Part shown: one piece after another, positions 1-12,775 of the stretch
Numbering within the stretch: position 1 is the stretch's first letter
Layout: each line of letters opens with the position of its first letter
Assembly: GCA_905250075.1 (NCBI GenBank)
Contig: CAJNOP010000858.1
Span: forward strand, 1 to 64,000
Source: Rotaria sp. Silwood1
Lineage: Eukaryota > Rotifera > Eurotatoria > Philodinida > Philodinidae
Length of the DNA stretch: 64,000 nt
Direction of reading: 5' to 3'
Notes under the pieces: model-generated
Database searches by the model: none
What the model was told of the DNA's origin: nothing
The model's input: the letters and a program-made list of their open reading frames with translations, nothing else
Position numbers and translations under genes: made by a program

Positions 1-108
1 GGGTGTGGGTGTGGGTGTGGGTAAGTGGGTGTGGGTGAGTGGGTGTGTGTATGGGAGTGTGGGTGTGGTGGGTGGGTGTAGTTTAAAGGAAGACCCACAT
101 CCACATCC
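1..108. repeat. telomere-like TGTGGG array, head-to-head, cut by window edge
   Basis: Positions 1-80 are degenerate GTGTGG repeats. After a spacer holding AAAGGAAGA, a short C-rich arm (CCCACATCCACATCC) follows at 91-105. The G arm may extend left of the window. The G-then-C order is the same as in the other arrays here. Long reading frames through it are artefacts of a repeat without stops. Confidence 0.8.
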
Positions 109-430
109 TATATCTTCGAAATGTTTTAAGTATCTCTGCACCTCTGACAAACTGCTTTTCGAAAGACTCAAATTACTATTAACCCTTAACCTGCGCAGAC
201 AGATATACGTGTTTTATCAATATCATAATTAGAGATTTGCGCAGCCTAAGTGTTTTGTAACGTGTGATCTTAAGTTAAAGATCTTTTTTCTTGAACTTCC
301 TTAGAATATTCAATCGATTTCATGCGCTCATCTTGCTCTTTTGACAATGATGTAATGCTCTAAAAAGTGAATATAATATTCTGAATTGAAAAAAAATGAG
401 CTACACGCTTTTGATTAGACATTTATTTTT

Positions 431-484
431 GCGGGTGTGAGTTTGATTTTAGACAAGACCCAAGCCCACATCCACACTCACACC
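431..484. repeat. short telomere-like palindrome
   Basis: A brief G-rich arm (GCGGGTGTGAG) is followed by a spacer with TTTAGACAAGACC and a C-rich arm (CCCACATCCACACTCACACC). It is a decayed small member of the G-arm, spacer, C-arm family. Confidence 0.6.
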
Positions 485-1285
485 TTTATTTTTGACTGTT
501 GCTCAAATTCTTCTGAATTTTTTATATCAATAAAATGGTACTATCTAACATTTTCTTGATCTACTCTTCACCAATACGATACCAGAGTTTATTCATTTAA
601 TTGGAGTTCTAGCCAAATCATGATTCTACATATCTGAATGTTTTCTTCTTTGTGTAATTTTACAAACACAATGAAAATGATGAACACACAGGATAAAGCC
701 AGTGAAATATTGGTAATTACTGTTCAACACGATGATATGAAGCATTATGTATTATTCGGCAATGAAATTTGGACATCATCTCTTAATAAACAAGATGGTT
801 TTATTTCTAAACGAAATTTATTACATACATATGATGATCTTGACGGGTCGAAAATTTATCTCAGAAATACAAAAATGTCGTTGTAACACCACATTCTTCT
901 GCTGCAAAATATCATATATCTTAACGTAACGTAATATCTGAAAGTTTATAAAGAATCGTAATGTCGCAACGGTTTTTGTTAACACCGGTTCTTACGACAT
1001 TCTGTGTTTGAATCAGTCCTTTTTCAAGTATTTGAACAAACCATCCTGATCTCTGATTGATATCACATATTTTACCGAGATCAACAATTATATGAGCATA
1101 GAAAGTGACAATGAAGTGCTTCTTTCCATGGGTACTGTGGCAGAAATCTTACTAGTGACATGCTGACGTTTGTATCCATCAAATGATATATCCTTACAGG
1201 AATTTCAAACGGAGTTTTTCGAATAAATGCAGTTAAAAAATTTACTTGAATCAAGTTACATCTGTAATTTAGTCATCTACTTTAC
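485..1285. other. no supported gene
   Basis: AT-rich DNA with only short open stretches (for example 638-886) that show no recognisable domain, splice context or family resemblance. I see nothing further that can be supported. Confidence 0.5.
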
Positions 1286-1696
1286 ATGATTAGTGAATAT
1301 ATCAATATGGCACGCTTATTCAAACTTTTTTCACGCGGTTTAGATCCTGATCTTGAAGTCCTGCAATCAAGGTTTGTTGCCGATAAACGTTTCGATAAAT
1401 GTCTTGTTGAGTCCGGCAATATCGTATCTTGGCTACCTGCTGACATTAAAAGACTGATCGATACATTTCAAGGCACAGGCAATGATCCAAAAATTACACC
1501 AATGCAGTGCAGCGAGCGATGATCAATGTGATAAACAAGCTTATTACAAGCATTACACCTTCTTGGGAAAAACAAGATACTAACAACGATGAAACATTGA
1601 CTTGAAAACAATTAGATCAAATGGTTAGTCAAGTAGAATCAGTTAGTACTAAATTGTCTTCAATCATTTCATTTTACTCAGAGTTGATCTGATTAG
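1286..1696 (+). pseudogene. decayed coding remnant, family unknown
   Basis: From 1286 a frame reads a coherent, charged amphipathic protein (MARLFKLFSRGLDPDLEVL near the start, later SWLPADIKRLIDTF). Near 1500 the coherent reading moves to another frame (AMINVINKLITSITPSWEK) and runs on through two in-frame TGA codons (~1601 and ~1690) to about 1696. Composition stays protein-like across the break, which suggests one gene with a frameshift and nonsense changes. I recognise no domain. A further fragment in 1743-2006 may belong to the same remnant. It could also be chance open reading. Confidence 0.3.
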
Positions 1697-3225
1697 TGTA
1701 TCATTTTGGTGAACTCTAATCGATGCAACATGAACAGTAGGAATGAGCTCGAGCAATATCCGATATGATGATAGTAGAAAGTCATCCATTAAGCGCCCTT
1801 CTATTGTTGAAAACGGTCAAAAGTACGTATTTACACTTATGCAACTGGTTGCTCTTTGCGAAAAACATGAGAATTCGACATTGGCGATTACCTGTTCTCG
1901 GGCCATAATGCCTTCACATCATTTGTCACCAAATTCATTCGAACTTATTAAAGCTTACATTAATATAGGTGTAGATTTTATCTACATAAAAACTTTTATC
2001 AAATGAATACGCAAGCTTCAATATGCCATTGATCTTTTTCGTTATCATCATCGAGCAGACAGCAATTATTAATCAACTATTGTGCGACTGCGTGATGAAT
2101 TGTTTTTGTAAATACACTGGAAATCGAACTTTATCTGTAAAATATCATTCTACCTCTAAGTTAAACTCTTGCCATGTTACTGAGTTTTCCCGTCATAAAA
2201 GCTGATATTGAAATAATACGTATATTCTTCACATTTATTGCCCTAAAATTACGACAAATAAATATAGAGAAATAACTGAAATAATGGAATGAATTCGATT
2301 GTTAATATTGAATCAAATTAATGGAATTTAGGGTGCTAGAACGGATAAAAGCACTCATTTAATTGAAATTAATTTGTTCATTCAATTTTCTTGGCGTTGA
2401 TTCATTGCAAAGAGCTTTCAGCAATGACATAGCCGCACTGATGAATCGTGTCTGTGCGTTTGGTGCTCAAAATTTGCATATTCATCATGATCGACAGAAA
2501 ACCAACTTTGTAATACACATCAGAGTCATATTGATTTTATTATGAACAAAAGCACAAGCATGTTAAATTCTTCTCGTATATCTTGATAGTTTTGTAAGGA
2601 AAGATATTTTAGATTTATCTAAACAATACATGCTTCGATAAAGAAATTATTTTTTGTATTTTATATATCGAATATTTCAAACGAAAATAAACAAGATATT
2701 CATTGTGAAGAACTTTCCTCTACAGTAAAAAATGAATGAAAAAAATGGATCTAGATCAACTGTTAGACATACGTCCTTTGAATGAGCAATATTGTATACT
2801 TTTTAAAATGCATATTATTTTAATTTAATAAGATCAATCAATCAATTCATAGATGAGTAGTACGTAATTGAATGCTATCTTTATGATATATTTCTTTTGT
2901 AAAAGTCTATAAAACGACTTATCATCAAACCATCACGCCACACTCAAGTATACGTATGCGGAGAGCAATATATTACGTGAGTAAAGATTAAAATATGTCC
3001 TATAGTCATAGTGTGACGAGAAAAGAATGACTCAGTTTATCTTTTGCGTCGCAAATATACTTGGAAAAACAAAATACACATCATCATTATCACTACCTAC
3101 TAGATTACATTCAAACTAACGTCGTCATTGACGCTACGTGACAATTACGATAGTCTTTCATTGCGTATTTCACTATGCTCATTCAATTTTCATATTATAA
3201 GGTTCAATCGTGAAAATAATATAAA
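1697..3225. other. mostly non-coding DNA upstream of the ADP-ribosyltransferase remnant
   Basis: Short open stretches at 1743-2006 and 2363-2545 cannot be tied to a family. The rest is AT-rich with no repeat or RNA gene that I can see. A TATA-like string lies near 2908. Confidence 0.4.
2908..2914 (+). promoter_or_regulatory. possible TATA box
   Basis: TATAAAA lies about 310 bases upstream of the ATG at 3226. In DNA this AT-rich the string can occur by chance, and no transcript start is visible. Confidence 0.2.
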
Positions 3226-4517
3226 ATGTTGATAACTACTACGTCAAATAATATTCGTATTCCTCCTCGTAATCTTCCGTCTTACGATTTACCAGAAAAT
3301 AAAGAAGATATTCTTTTGATTTGGTTGAATTCGAATATTGATGAATCGGAAGATTGTCTTTTTACTCAACAAATGTTAATGAACTTAAATACCAATGTTC
3401 AATTTTATACTGAAGTATCAACATGTATTGATCTTATACGACATGTGAGAAATGAACTTATCATTCTAATTGTTTCCAGTACTTTAGTGGAAAATGTTTT
3501 ATCCCAAGTTCATAATTGTCGAGCACTTTCTTCAGTGATCATTTTTTGTATAAATACTTCGTATGTACCAAACCGTCACAAATATCCAAAAATTGTTGAT
3601 AAGTTCACCGATCATCTATCTTTACAACAAGCTATTCTTCAATCGATGTCATTTGTATCGAAACAACTGATTGTATTCAAATTATTTGGCAAATCTCAAC
3701 GTTTCACTAGAGATATATCTCATGAAACTCTGAAAATTTTCTGGCATAAAGTCTTGTTTGCTACACTACGCGAAATACGTTGTGATGAACAATCAAAATC
3801 TGAAATGTTGGAACAATGCAGAACTTACTATCAAGATAATCCGGCCGAGTTGAGAAAAATAGAAAAATTTTCCAATGAATACTCCAGAGAACATGCACTG
3901 ACTTGGTATACAGAAGATTGTTTTTTATACAAACTCTTGAATAAAGCTCTCAGAATCGAAGACAATCTCCTTCTCTATAAATTTCGTTATTATATTAATG
4001 ATCTTTGTGCACAAATTGAAGAGGAAAGTCGGAAACTGAATAATATAGAAGAAATTATAGTCTATCGTGGACAACGTAAGACTCTTCATGAACTCAATAT
4101 ACTAAAAGAAAATGTAGGTTCATTAGTAGCGATGAATGTTTTTCTTTCTACTTCAAAAAATCCAAATGTCGCTGATATGTTCGCTAGTGAATCTACAGAG
4201 AACTTTCAAGCAATACTGTTTGAAATAACTATTAATCCGTCTAAATACAATATTATGGTTGCCGATGTAGCAGGACGAAGTCGAATTCCAGATGAACATG
4301 AGTACTTGTTTGAATTGGGATCAGTATTTAGAATAAATTCAGTCAAACAGAACATTTCAAGAGGTTTATGGAAAGTTCAAATGATTGCAACAAATGATGG
4401 ATCAACAGAAGTACAAGAATATCTTGCATCTCGAAAAGAAGAATTGAAATCCATCAAACTGTTCGATGAAATGAATGAACAAGAACAGGCAGAAATATTC
4501 TTTTTAAAGAGACTTGG
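3226..4517 (+). pseudogene. NAD-arginine ADP-ribosyltransferase domain (head of ART-TPR gene)
   Basis: The open frame starts at an ATG and reads about 430 residues of an arginine-type mono-ADP-ribosyltransferase, an enzyme class that moves ADP-ribose from NAD to protein arginines. The R-S-E signature is present: R281 in VYRGQR, S308-T309-S310 in FLSTS, and the E357-H358-E359 motif before LFELGSVFRI. The catalytic residues are therefore intact. The N-terminal ~200 residues are not recognised. No signal peptide is obvious, so a cytosolic location is likely. After about 4510 the coherent reading moves to another frame, where TPR sequence continues (next entry). ART-TPR fusions are frequent in bdelloids. 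I call it a pseudogene because of downstream breaks, although a shortened ART product could still be made from 3226-4719. Confidence 0.75.
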
Positions 4518-6369
4518 GGAAATGATCATCCGGATATTGCGCACGTTCACGATGAACTTGGACACATTTATTTTAGACGAAGAAACGTTCGGCAAGCTTT
4601 ACTATGGTATCGAAAAGCATTTCAGCTTCGTCAACGGAAAAGGTCTGCGTATCACCTTGATATCGTGGAATCTCTACTCAATATTGCTAAAGTCTACTGT
4701 GACTATAAAGATAATTTAACTCTTGCTTCAAAATACTTTAACAGGGCCATTGAAATTCTCAATGGTTTTTATCCTAGCGGTCATCGATTCACTGTGCACG
4801 GACTGATTGCTTTGAGCAAAGTATAAACGAATTGGAAAATTATTCGATGCTTGGTTCAGAGATCTTCCTGAAAATCGCCACCATAAAGTTCATGATGAGT
4901 TACTGAAGCACTGTCGACAACTACTTTTGGCTAAAACTTCTGACAATCAACTCGGTAATCCATTCTGTCACAAAAGAAAACGATGTAACAAGTTTTCTGA
5001 TACAGATATATCGCTGATATCTAATAAGAGGTGACGTTATTTTCGCCATGATCCTAACAGAACATTGTGGTTTTGAGTTTATCTCAACTCTGACATCGGT
5101 CAGATAGAAAAATGTTTGGATAGTTACCAAATGCCCGCTTCTCATTTTTGGAAACGTCTTCATCTCCTTAACGATGCTTATGAATATGATAGCTTTGACA
5201 AAGCTATGCTTTTGTGGAATACTGGCTTAGCTTGTAAGTATGAGAGAAAGTTCGATGATGCGCTTTTTCATCTGAAAGCCGCAAGAGACATGATCGCATA
5301 TCTCAAGCCTGAGCAAAGAACTGAGAATAGCGACTTACTGGATGAAATCGCCGATACTTACGAGTGCAAAGGCGACTTTTCAACTGCTCTCGAATATTAT
5401 CTCTACTCCTTGAGAGAGCGAAAAATGGTTTTGGAGAAGGTCAATGGTAACATGGAAAAAAACATTTTAGCTGACATCATGAAATGCTTGAAAAAAATCG
5501 TCTTCATTTACAAACATATCCGTAACTTTAAAGAAGCGTTGAATTATTGCCACCAACGTCTCGACGTATATGAATCATACTGTAATTTAAATGATAAAGG
5601 CTTTAGCTTTGTGCATTACGACTTTGCTCTATGTTTAAAAGAGACCGGTTCACTTCACCAGCTCACAGATGATTCATTGATTGCACTGAGTTACCAACGC
5701 CGTGCGATCGATCATTTTCGTCGTGCAATTAACCTAGCTGAAGAGGTAGTCGTCACGAATTCATGGAATGCTCGAATTGAAAAGGATTTGATCCGTATGT
5801 GTTCGAAAGAAATCAGAAAATTAGGTGAAGCAATCGACATAGTTCCAAGTATGTTACAAGATTGATCCCAGACAACAGTTTCATTGCAAGACAATGATCT
5901 GTTGTCGGATAGTACTGGTGGTGACACAAATTCTTTACATATCAATGACTTTGGCCAATTCTGGTTCTCCGTAGCATTTAAGATTCACGTTCACTCCACG
6001 ATAGATAGTCATGTGAAGAGGCTTATACAAGTCATGACTGATGCAATACATGCTTATAATAATTTACCAGAAGATACCAACAAGATTATCAAGTATAAAC
6101 TCCTTCTCGAACTTGCTTCCATTACTGGAGAGCTAGGAACAATTTATAAAAATGATGCAGACTTTGAGGAGGCACTGAACTACTACTTTATACAGTTGGA
6201 TGCTTTACATCGAGCATTAAAAATGACTGAAATGCTTCCTATTTATTCCATCACCGAGGAATTTTTGCCACTATGTAGTCTACCTGATGAAATTGAGAAG
6301 TATTCAACTCATCATAACAGTGCTCGATGCTACACTAGACAGAGGCGACGGCATAGTCTACTTACCTGA
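4518..6369 (+). pseudogene. TPR (kinesin light chain-like) tail of the ART gene, broken
   Basis: From 4518 one frame reads GNDHPDIAHVHDELGHIYF and further TPR-like helices (LLNIAKVYCDYKDNLTLASK), ending at a TAA near 4822. From about 4825 the frame of the ART domain resumes (KRIGKLFDAWFRDLPENRHH), hits a TGA near 5031, and after another shift is again open at about 5086-5865 with TPR units (FDDALFHLKAARD; GDFSTALEYYLYSL; NFKEALNYCHQRLDVYES). An in-frame TGA at 5863-5865 separates it from 5866-6369 (DADFEEALNYYFIQLDALH). None of the breaks has GT-AG borders, so they look like mutations. TPRs normally bind partner proteins, here presumably ART targets. Confidence 0.7.
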
Positions 6370-7306
6370 GAATGGTGAAAGAAAAAGAACCGATGCTTAC
6401 TACGCTTCGTTATCTACAATTAATAATACGTGTAGCTGGCGTGTACTGGAACTGGTATGATACTTCGAAAACTCCAAAAGTAAAAGCCGAAAACTGCACA
6501 CTTCTTGTAAAATAAAACCGCGCAAGAGATCTCTATGCTTGCACGAAGAAAAATAAAAAATGGATTTATCATTATTTACTTCATCTGAACGATTCAGGTT
6601 TTCATTAAGAGTGATTACATCATTACTAGCGGTGTACGTGCGGATGTCTGAGTGGGTGTGCATGTGGTCAAAGAGATTCAACCGATATTGATATCATTTT
6701 TTCTCTCCTATATAAGCGTGTGCTGTATGTGAAGCAGTTACATTCTGGAGGTATTGAGTAGTCAATAAACATCATTACCGAGGATAGTGGTAAGCTATTC
6801 CATCCACGTTGTTGTTACAGAGATGAAAAACAAATAAACAGCCACATACTCCGATACAAAATTAATGGGTGCGAGTAAAGGATTCCTGTTGGAGTCGAGT
6901 ACTAGTACGAACAGTTGTACCCAGGCAGTACTCTAACAATCATGTGATTGATAACTATGTACTGGCAATATGAAACCGTTCGAAAAAGTATACCAATATC
7001 TACCGAATAGAAATGATATGATGATGCAATAGACATACAAAAATCAGTATCCATTGGCGAAAAATTCTACTAATTCATTAAATAATAATTAATAATCATA
7101 ATATTAACATTATGGTTATAGGTACTTACTGTTTTCTAGAGAAAGCATTACAGGTATATGTATATTCACTCTATCCAGAATTACTATTTCATATCATAAA
7201 TTTTTTAGTTATAACTGAGGAACGTTATCCTATGAAAATATATATATTCAAAAGCAGATCATTTTATTGATAATAATACACAGATATTTGACAAATATAA
7301 TGAAGT
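6370..7306. other. intergenic DNA after the ART-TPR remnant
   Basis: It holds possible poly(A) signals (AATAAA near 6512, 6763 and 6832) and a small G-rich run at 6629-6667 (GTGGGTGTGCATGTGG) that resembles decayed telomere-like repeat without a C arm. TTTATT at 7263-7268 is a plausible poly(A) signal for the minus-strand gene that ends at 7307. No gene seen. Confidence 0.4.
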
Positions 7307-7705
7307 TTATTTTTTGATACTATTTCTTGATGATTTAACTTTATCAATAGCTTCTTGCATACCACCTTTGAGTGTATTAATAAGTAAATTTTCTTCTAAA
7401 ACATGTTTTTGATCATTTTTATCATTTGGTAATAAATTTTTTAATTTTTTTCGTACAGCATCAACATTATGTTTTATGTGTTCATTTGAAGAATTTTCCA
7501 TTTTTTTAATTAAAATATCAGGATCAATTAAACCTTCATCATTTTTACATTCTTGAATTATGTTTCTTCATAAAAAGGAAAAGCAACAAAAATTAAAATT
7601 AAAAATAAAAATCATAACTTACAAAAATTCTTCATTTTCATCAACTCCATTTAAAAATTCACATTCTTTTATATGTAATTTATTGCTTGTTCCACAACAC
7701 TTCAT
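7307..7705 (-). CDS. small two-exon gene, 113 aa, unknown function
   Basis: Minus-strand exons are 7705-7623 and 7565-7307, split by a 57 bp intron with GTAAGT donor and TATGAAG acceptor. The phase-2 join keeps the frame, giving 113 residues. The N-terminus is MKCCGTSNK, followed by a charged, probably helical protein (GLIDPDILIKKME; KGGMQEAIDKVKSS). The paired cysteines next to the start could be lipidated, but that is speculation. I recognise no family. The gene is transcribed away from MAP1, whose start is 830 bp off, so the two may share a control region. The clean splice structure and typical codon use make it more credible than a chance frame. Confidence 0.6.
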
Positions 7706-8538
7706 AATCAATTAATTATCGAGCTTTTTTTCAGTACGTAAAATATATGAATATATCATTAGTAACCATCTAAGCGCCAAGATTTTGTTTTTTACGATAC
7801 AAACCTTATTTATAAGCTCGAAATTTGGCACTAAAGTAGGATCTATCACTTTTTTTGTTTAGAAAAATATTATTTTACTGATTTTAGGTAATGCTTAAAA
7901 AAGAAAGAATTGAATATACCATCGGAGAGAAATGTGAACGCACATTGTAATGTAAATATCTCATAGAAGACAGCATTATTCGAGAACTCTGAGTCTATGA
8001 AAATTTTTGCTCTACTTGTAGGGAATTTTATTAACTGCAGTGCTTCTGGGAGTGTTCAGAGCGATTATCGAAAGGATGATCTTCTTAATCGCCTATAATA
8101 CATACAAAACATCCAAATAATTAGTTTCCTATACAGTTCATCTATAAATCTCATAATAAACCAAATTGTAGCGTCATCTATGAATTATTTCATCTAAGCA
8201 TTTACGTTTTCTATTAACCATTCATTCCCCATACGATGAAAACAATTCATTATTCTCTAAATCATTCATCATCATATGTAAATTCATTCATTGCAATCTA
8301 AATCTATTTTCCAACCAATCATATCATGAAATGATTCATAATTTTTTCCGGAATTATGAACTCAATGTATGTCAATTCCATACCTTCTTTCTTTTTCTTC
8401 ATCATTATTTCTGAATTCATAATAGAGTACAAAAAAAAATCATTCTACATTAACACTTACTTTATAATTATATTCGTTACAGCTGTCACCTTTTTCTCTT
8501 TTTTTTTTCATATACACTTTTGTCTGTTCATCGATTAA
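7706..8538. other. divergent intergenic region, likely promoters of both flanking genes
   Basis: This 833 bp spacer separates the small minus-strand gene from MAP1 on the plus strand. It holds repeated ATTCATT-like strings near 8220-8300 and pyrimidine-rich stretches just before the MAP1 ATG. No defined promoter element can be assigned. Confidence 0.35.
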
Positions 8539-11500
8539 ATGGCGACAGTAATCAATGAAAATAATGAACAAACACAATCGAGTGTAGGTGTATTACTAAT
8601 TTTCGGAGATATTATTTCTAATCAACAACGTGACGAAATATTTCTTTATCTTAATAAAGCATTTAAACATATTGATAATAATAAATTTCGTGCAATAGAA
8701 GATCTTTTCAATAATTTAATTCATAATGATGAATTTCAAGCAGGTTTGTTATTATTGTTTTATAAATCGATTTGTTCATTTTTTTTGTTCGAACAGATTC
8801 TCAATATCGACAAATAAAAAATACAGAAAATGGTTCAATTGCTGGATTTCTTTATTTACCTAATTTTCATGCTGTATTAAATGTACTTAAAGATTATTTT
8901 AATAATTGTTATCATGTTTCGATTATTTTTTGTGGTAAAATTATTTATAATATGTTGTTTTTTTTTTGATCTTTCAATATGATTTTTAAAGGTCAACAAA
9001 TTGATTCTAATGGTTCATTGATCTTAACTGATTCAGTTTTAACTTCGGATCATTTTTATAATTTATTTGAAGATAATTCTACATATGTTATAGAAGATTT
9101 ACAAATAATCTTACCATTTATTTCTCATCAATGGACACGATTATTAAAACAAAAATATTTAAAAAATATTCAAATTGATGATTTAACAAAAGAAATCAAT
9201 GAAAAAAATTCATTTGGAAATCAATTTTATGAACGATTAATTCAAATTTTAAATAAACATACTATTAATTTTGATATTTATAATAAATTAATACCAAGAG
9301 ATAGTTCAGGAACAAGTAAAAATAACAAAAAAATATTAGTTTTCGAATAAACGTCTTTGTGTTTTTTTGTTTCAGTTGCTTTCGATGAACCAAATCTTTA
9401 TATATTATATGGACAACAAGGTGAAGCATCATTATTTGGTATTCGAGGTTTTGTTGTACTAGTCAATGGAGGTTTCAGGTAATTGCTGTCATCAATGTTT
9501 AAATTAGATTAAATCATATTCATTTCTAACAAAATGTTCTCGTTTACATTCTAATATCGATATCGATGAACCAATAATAAAGAGACATATTTCTCGTATG
9601 AAAAAAAGAAAGTGAATCTTTTGAAAAAGTTTAAAACTATCTTAGGAAAGAATTGTCATAAAGGCTGTAAAATAAGTTCTGATTTCCATTCATGTAATAT
9701 GCTTTTCCTATATGTTTTTTCAGTAGAATAGGCTGATATTTGCAGTATATATACTAGACATCTAAATCTATTCTACAGTGAAATTTCAGCTTTCTATCCC
9801 TTATAATTATGAAGATACAATATGACATAAAAATTAATGAGAATTTTTGATTTATACAGAATGAGTAGTTAATCGAAGAAAAAATTGAATATCTCCATTA
9901 GGACTCGAGTAAATGAGCTAATTTTTTTATCATTAATAGAAGCATGTTCAAGCTTTATATCCATAAAACCATGTCTAGAGAGATTCTTTATTAAGTATCA
10001 CTATTGATTTCAACAAGAAGAATTTTACTTTTTCACAAATAAGAAAGAAAAACAAAGGATTTGTCTAGACATATCTTTATGGATATAAAGCTTGAACATG
10101 CCTCTATCAATGATTAAAAAAACAGCTCGTTTGCTCGAGTCCTAATGGAGATATTCACTTTTTTCTTCGGTTAACTACTCATTCTGTATAAATCAAAAAT
10201 TCTCATTAATTTTTATGTCGTATTGTATCTCCATAATTATAAGGGATAGAAAGCTGAAATTTTAATGTAGAATAGATTTAGATGTCTAGTATATATACTA
10301 CAAATATCAGCCTATTCTACTGAAAAAACATATAGGAAAAGCATATTACATGAATGGAATCAGAACTTATTTTACACCCTTTAGGTTGTATTTTCTGTTA
10401 ATTGAATTCTATTTTTTTTTCATGAATGAAAACGGTTAAAATAGCATTTCTGTTCACCTATGAAATAGCTTATAACAATATTAATCTAAAAAAGAAAAAC
10501 GGATGCATTCATCATTTGTAAATGAATCCGGAAATAGAAAGAACTATTAATAAAAACATTCTCTTGTGTATAAATGTATTCTCTGATGACATAATCTATT
10601 TTCAAATCCATTCAAAAATAAACAAGCATATCCTATTGTTCTGTTGCTTGTCTTCCTAAATGACAGAGCGATCGTGTCTGCTACTCCTCAACTCTGATTA
10701 CTTACCTTAATATCAAATTATTGTAAAAACATTTTTGTTTTTGTAATTGATTTTTTTTTTTTTGTTAGTCGAATACCTTCTTATTGGAATTTAATTCGTG
10801 GTTTACAAACTATTGATGCTTGTATTTTAACACATTTTGATTATGATGTTCTTCCTGGTTTACAAACAATACTTCATCGAAAAACAATACCATCATTACA
10901 TGATGGTCGATTATGTAAACCAGATATAGGAGCTATTTTTCTTAATCATACTCAACGAATACGATTTCAATCATCATATATATCAAAATTACCGTCAAAT
11001 AGCAAATTAACAGTTAATTTATCTCATAATATAGATCAATTTGTACATGATATTAAACAATTAAATATTGAAACATTTGATTTAATAAAATCTATATCAC
11101 CAAATAAACATACTATAGAACCAATAAATCTTTATAAAAAAATAGCTTTTGGTTCACTTGATCTTTATGTATTATATCCATTACCATCATCAATTGATGA
11201 TGATAAATTTTTAGCAACTTTACAAAAAGTAAAACGAAATATTACAATTACAAATTAAAGCAAGCAAAAAAAAAAAATCTTTTTTTAGATTCCAATTCGT
11301 GATCAACAACCATCATCTTCAATAATTCCTCTTCATCATTGGTATTCATCATGTACACTTCTTGTTTGGACACCAACATCAAAATCAAGCAAAGATAGTT
11401 TAGTTCGTATTCTATATACAGGTGCATGTCCACAAACACTCGTCTTTGAAGCATTAGCTAGAGTTCGTCATTTGGATTTATTACATGAATCTCAACAACA

Positions 11501-12775
11501 TCAAACAGTTCGAGCAGGTAGTACGAAAACAACAATATCATCTACTAATAGCAACATAAATATTAAAAATCCGTCTTCAAAATCTAAACCGATATCAAGT
11601 GCTGAAACAACAAAAGTTATTTCACGCCCAATCACATCAAAATCAAAACCTCTATCAACTACAACTATAAAATCAGATAATAAATCTCGATCAGCACCTA
11701 CAACAACTAAAACAGATAAGAAAGTAAACAAGATTCATATGAAATTAACAAATATTAACTTTATTAATATTTTAGACATCTATTTCAACAACTGATAGAT
11801 CTCTTCAATCAATTACTAATGATAAGAAGACACAAAATTCTCGTCAAACAATATCAACGAGCATTACTAAAATTGATAATCATGAACAAGATGTAAGACA
11901 TTAAAACTTGCAACTTTTTTTTGTGTTCTTAAAAATTTAATAATTTCTCTTTTTAGAATGATCAACAGAAAGAAATTAATGATGATACTCAAATAAAACG
12001 TCCAGAATCATTTTCATTTATTGAGAATACAAATGAACCATTTGTTGATAGTAATACTGCAACACCACTTGATGAAATAAATACAAATTTTATTTCTACT
12101 GATCCTATGACAATAAGTTTTGTTGATGGTGCACCTAATACTCGAAATCCATTTCTTGATAAAACTGATGATATAGAAATAATTCATCATGATATATCAA
12201 CAACAAAAAATATAATGCCATCAATTGATGAAATTAATCCACAAGGTTTACCAATGGATGATGAAAATCATTTAAAAAAATCGACTGTTAGAAAATCAAG
12301 TATTCCTACAATGCCAATTAATAATACACGTAAAATAAAACAAACATTACCAATAGGTTCAATATTTTATGTTGATGTTGCATATATTCCATATCATGGT
12401 AATGAACATTATGTTGATAGTGAATTTTTTCGTCGTATACGTGCTCGTTATTATATATTAAATGCTGTTGAAATAAATCGTCTTACATTAGAATCATTAA
12501 TTGATGGAAAACAACAATGGGATAAACAAGAACAAATACCAGTTAAGTTTTTATTATTATGTGAAATAATAATCGCTTTTTGTTTTTCTTTAATTTATTA
12601 GGTAACACTTGTACCAACATATGATGGTGATCAATTACGACAATTTTTTGTTATGAATAAAACTCGTTTAGCTGAACTTAATATAAATATAATTCCAGCA
12701 TCAACTCGGTGTAATGTGCAATATGATGATGAAGGTTCACCTGCACAACGTTTACGTTTTAGTGATGAACAATAA
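8539..12775 (+). CDS. microtubule-associated protein MAP1/Futsch family
   Basis: Nine exons join in frame: 8539-8743, 8797-8934, 8992-9315, 9376-9478, 10769-11228, 11289-11723, 11776-11892, 11957-12541, 12602-12775, giving 846 residues. The N-terminal heavy-chain-like part shows family signatures: GVLLIFGDIISNQQRDEIF, SLILTDSVLTSDHF, FVVLVNGGF, and ACILTHFDYDVLPGL, which looks like a degenerate metallo-beta-lactamase THxHxDH motif. LVRILYTGACPQTLVFEAL follows. The middle (about residues 440-700) is Ser/Thr/Lys-rich and low complexity. The C-terminus is the light-chain domain (FYVDVAYIPYHG; FFRRIRARYYILNA; VTLVPTYDGD). The family binds and stabilises microtubules, mainly in neurons. At 846 residues it is much shorter than insect Futsch or vertebrate MAP1B and closer to MAP1S. 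The start is the first ATG of the frame. An intron of 1290 bp holds a foldback transposon. Confidence 0.9.
9661..10381. mobile_element. foldback MITE with 319 bp arms, TA target site
   Basis: Two near-identical inverted arms (9661-9979 and 10063-10381, both 319 bp) flank an 83 bp loop. Ends read AAGGCTGTAAAATAAG on the left and, reverse-complemented, AAGGGTGTAAAATAAG on the right, each next to a TA dinucleotide. TA duplication and lack of coding sequence suggest a non-autonomous Tc1/mariner-type element. It sits wholly inside the MAP1 intron 9479-10768. Confidence 0.85.

Noticed and set aside
638..886. 82-codon frame at the left end
   Set aside because: No domain, no splice support, and an overlapping frame of similar length.
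4377..4595. Minus-strand frame opposite the ART gene
   Set aside because: A shadow of the plus-strand coding sequence.
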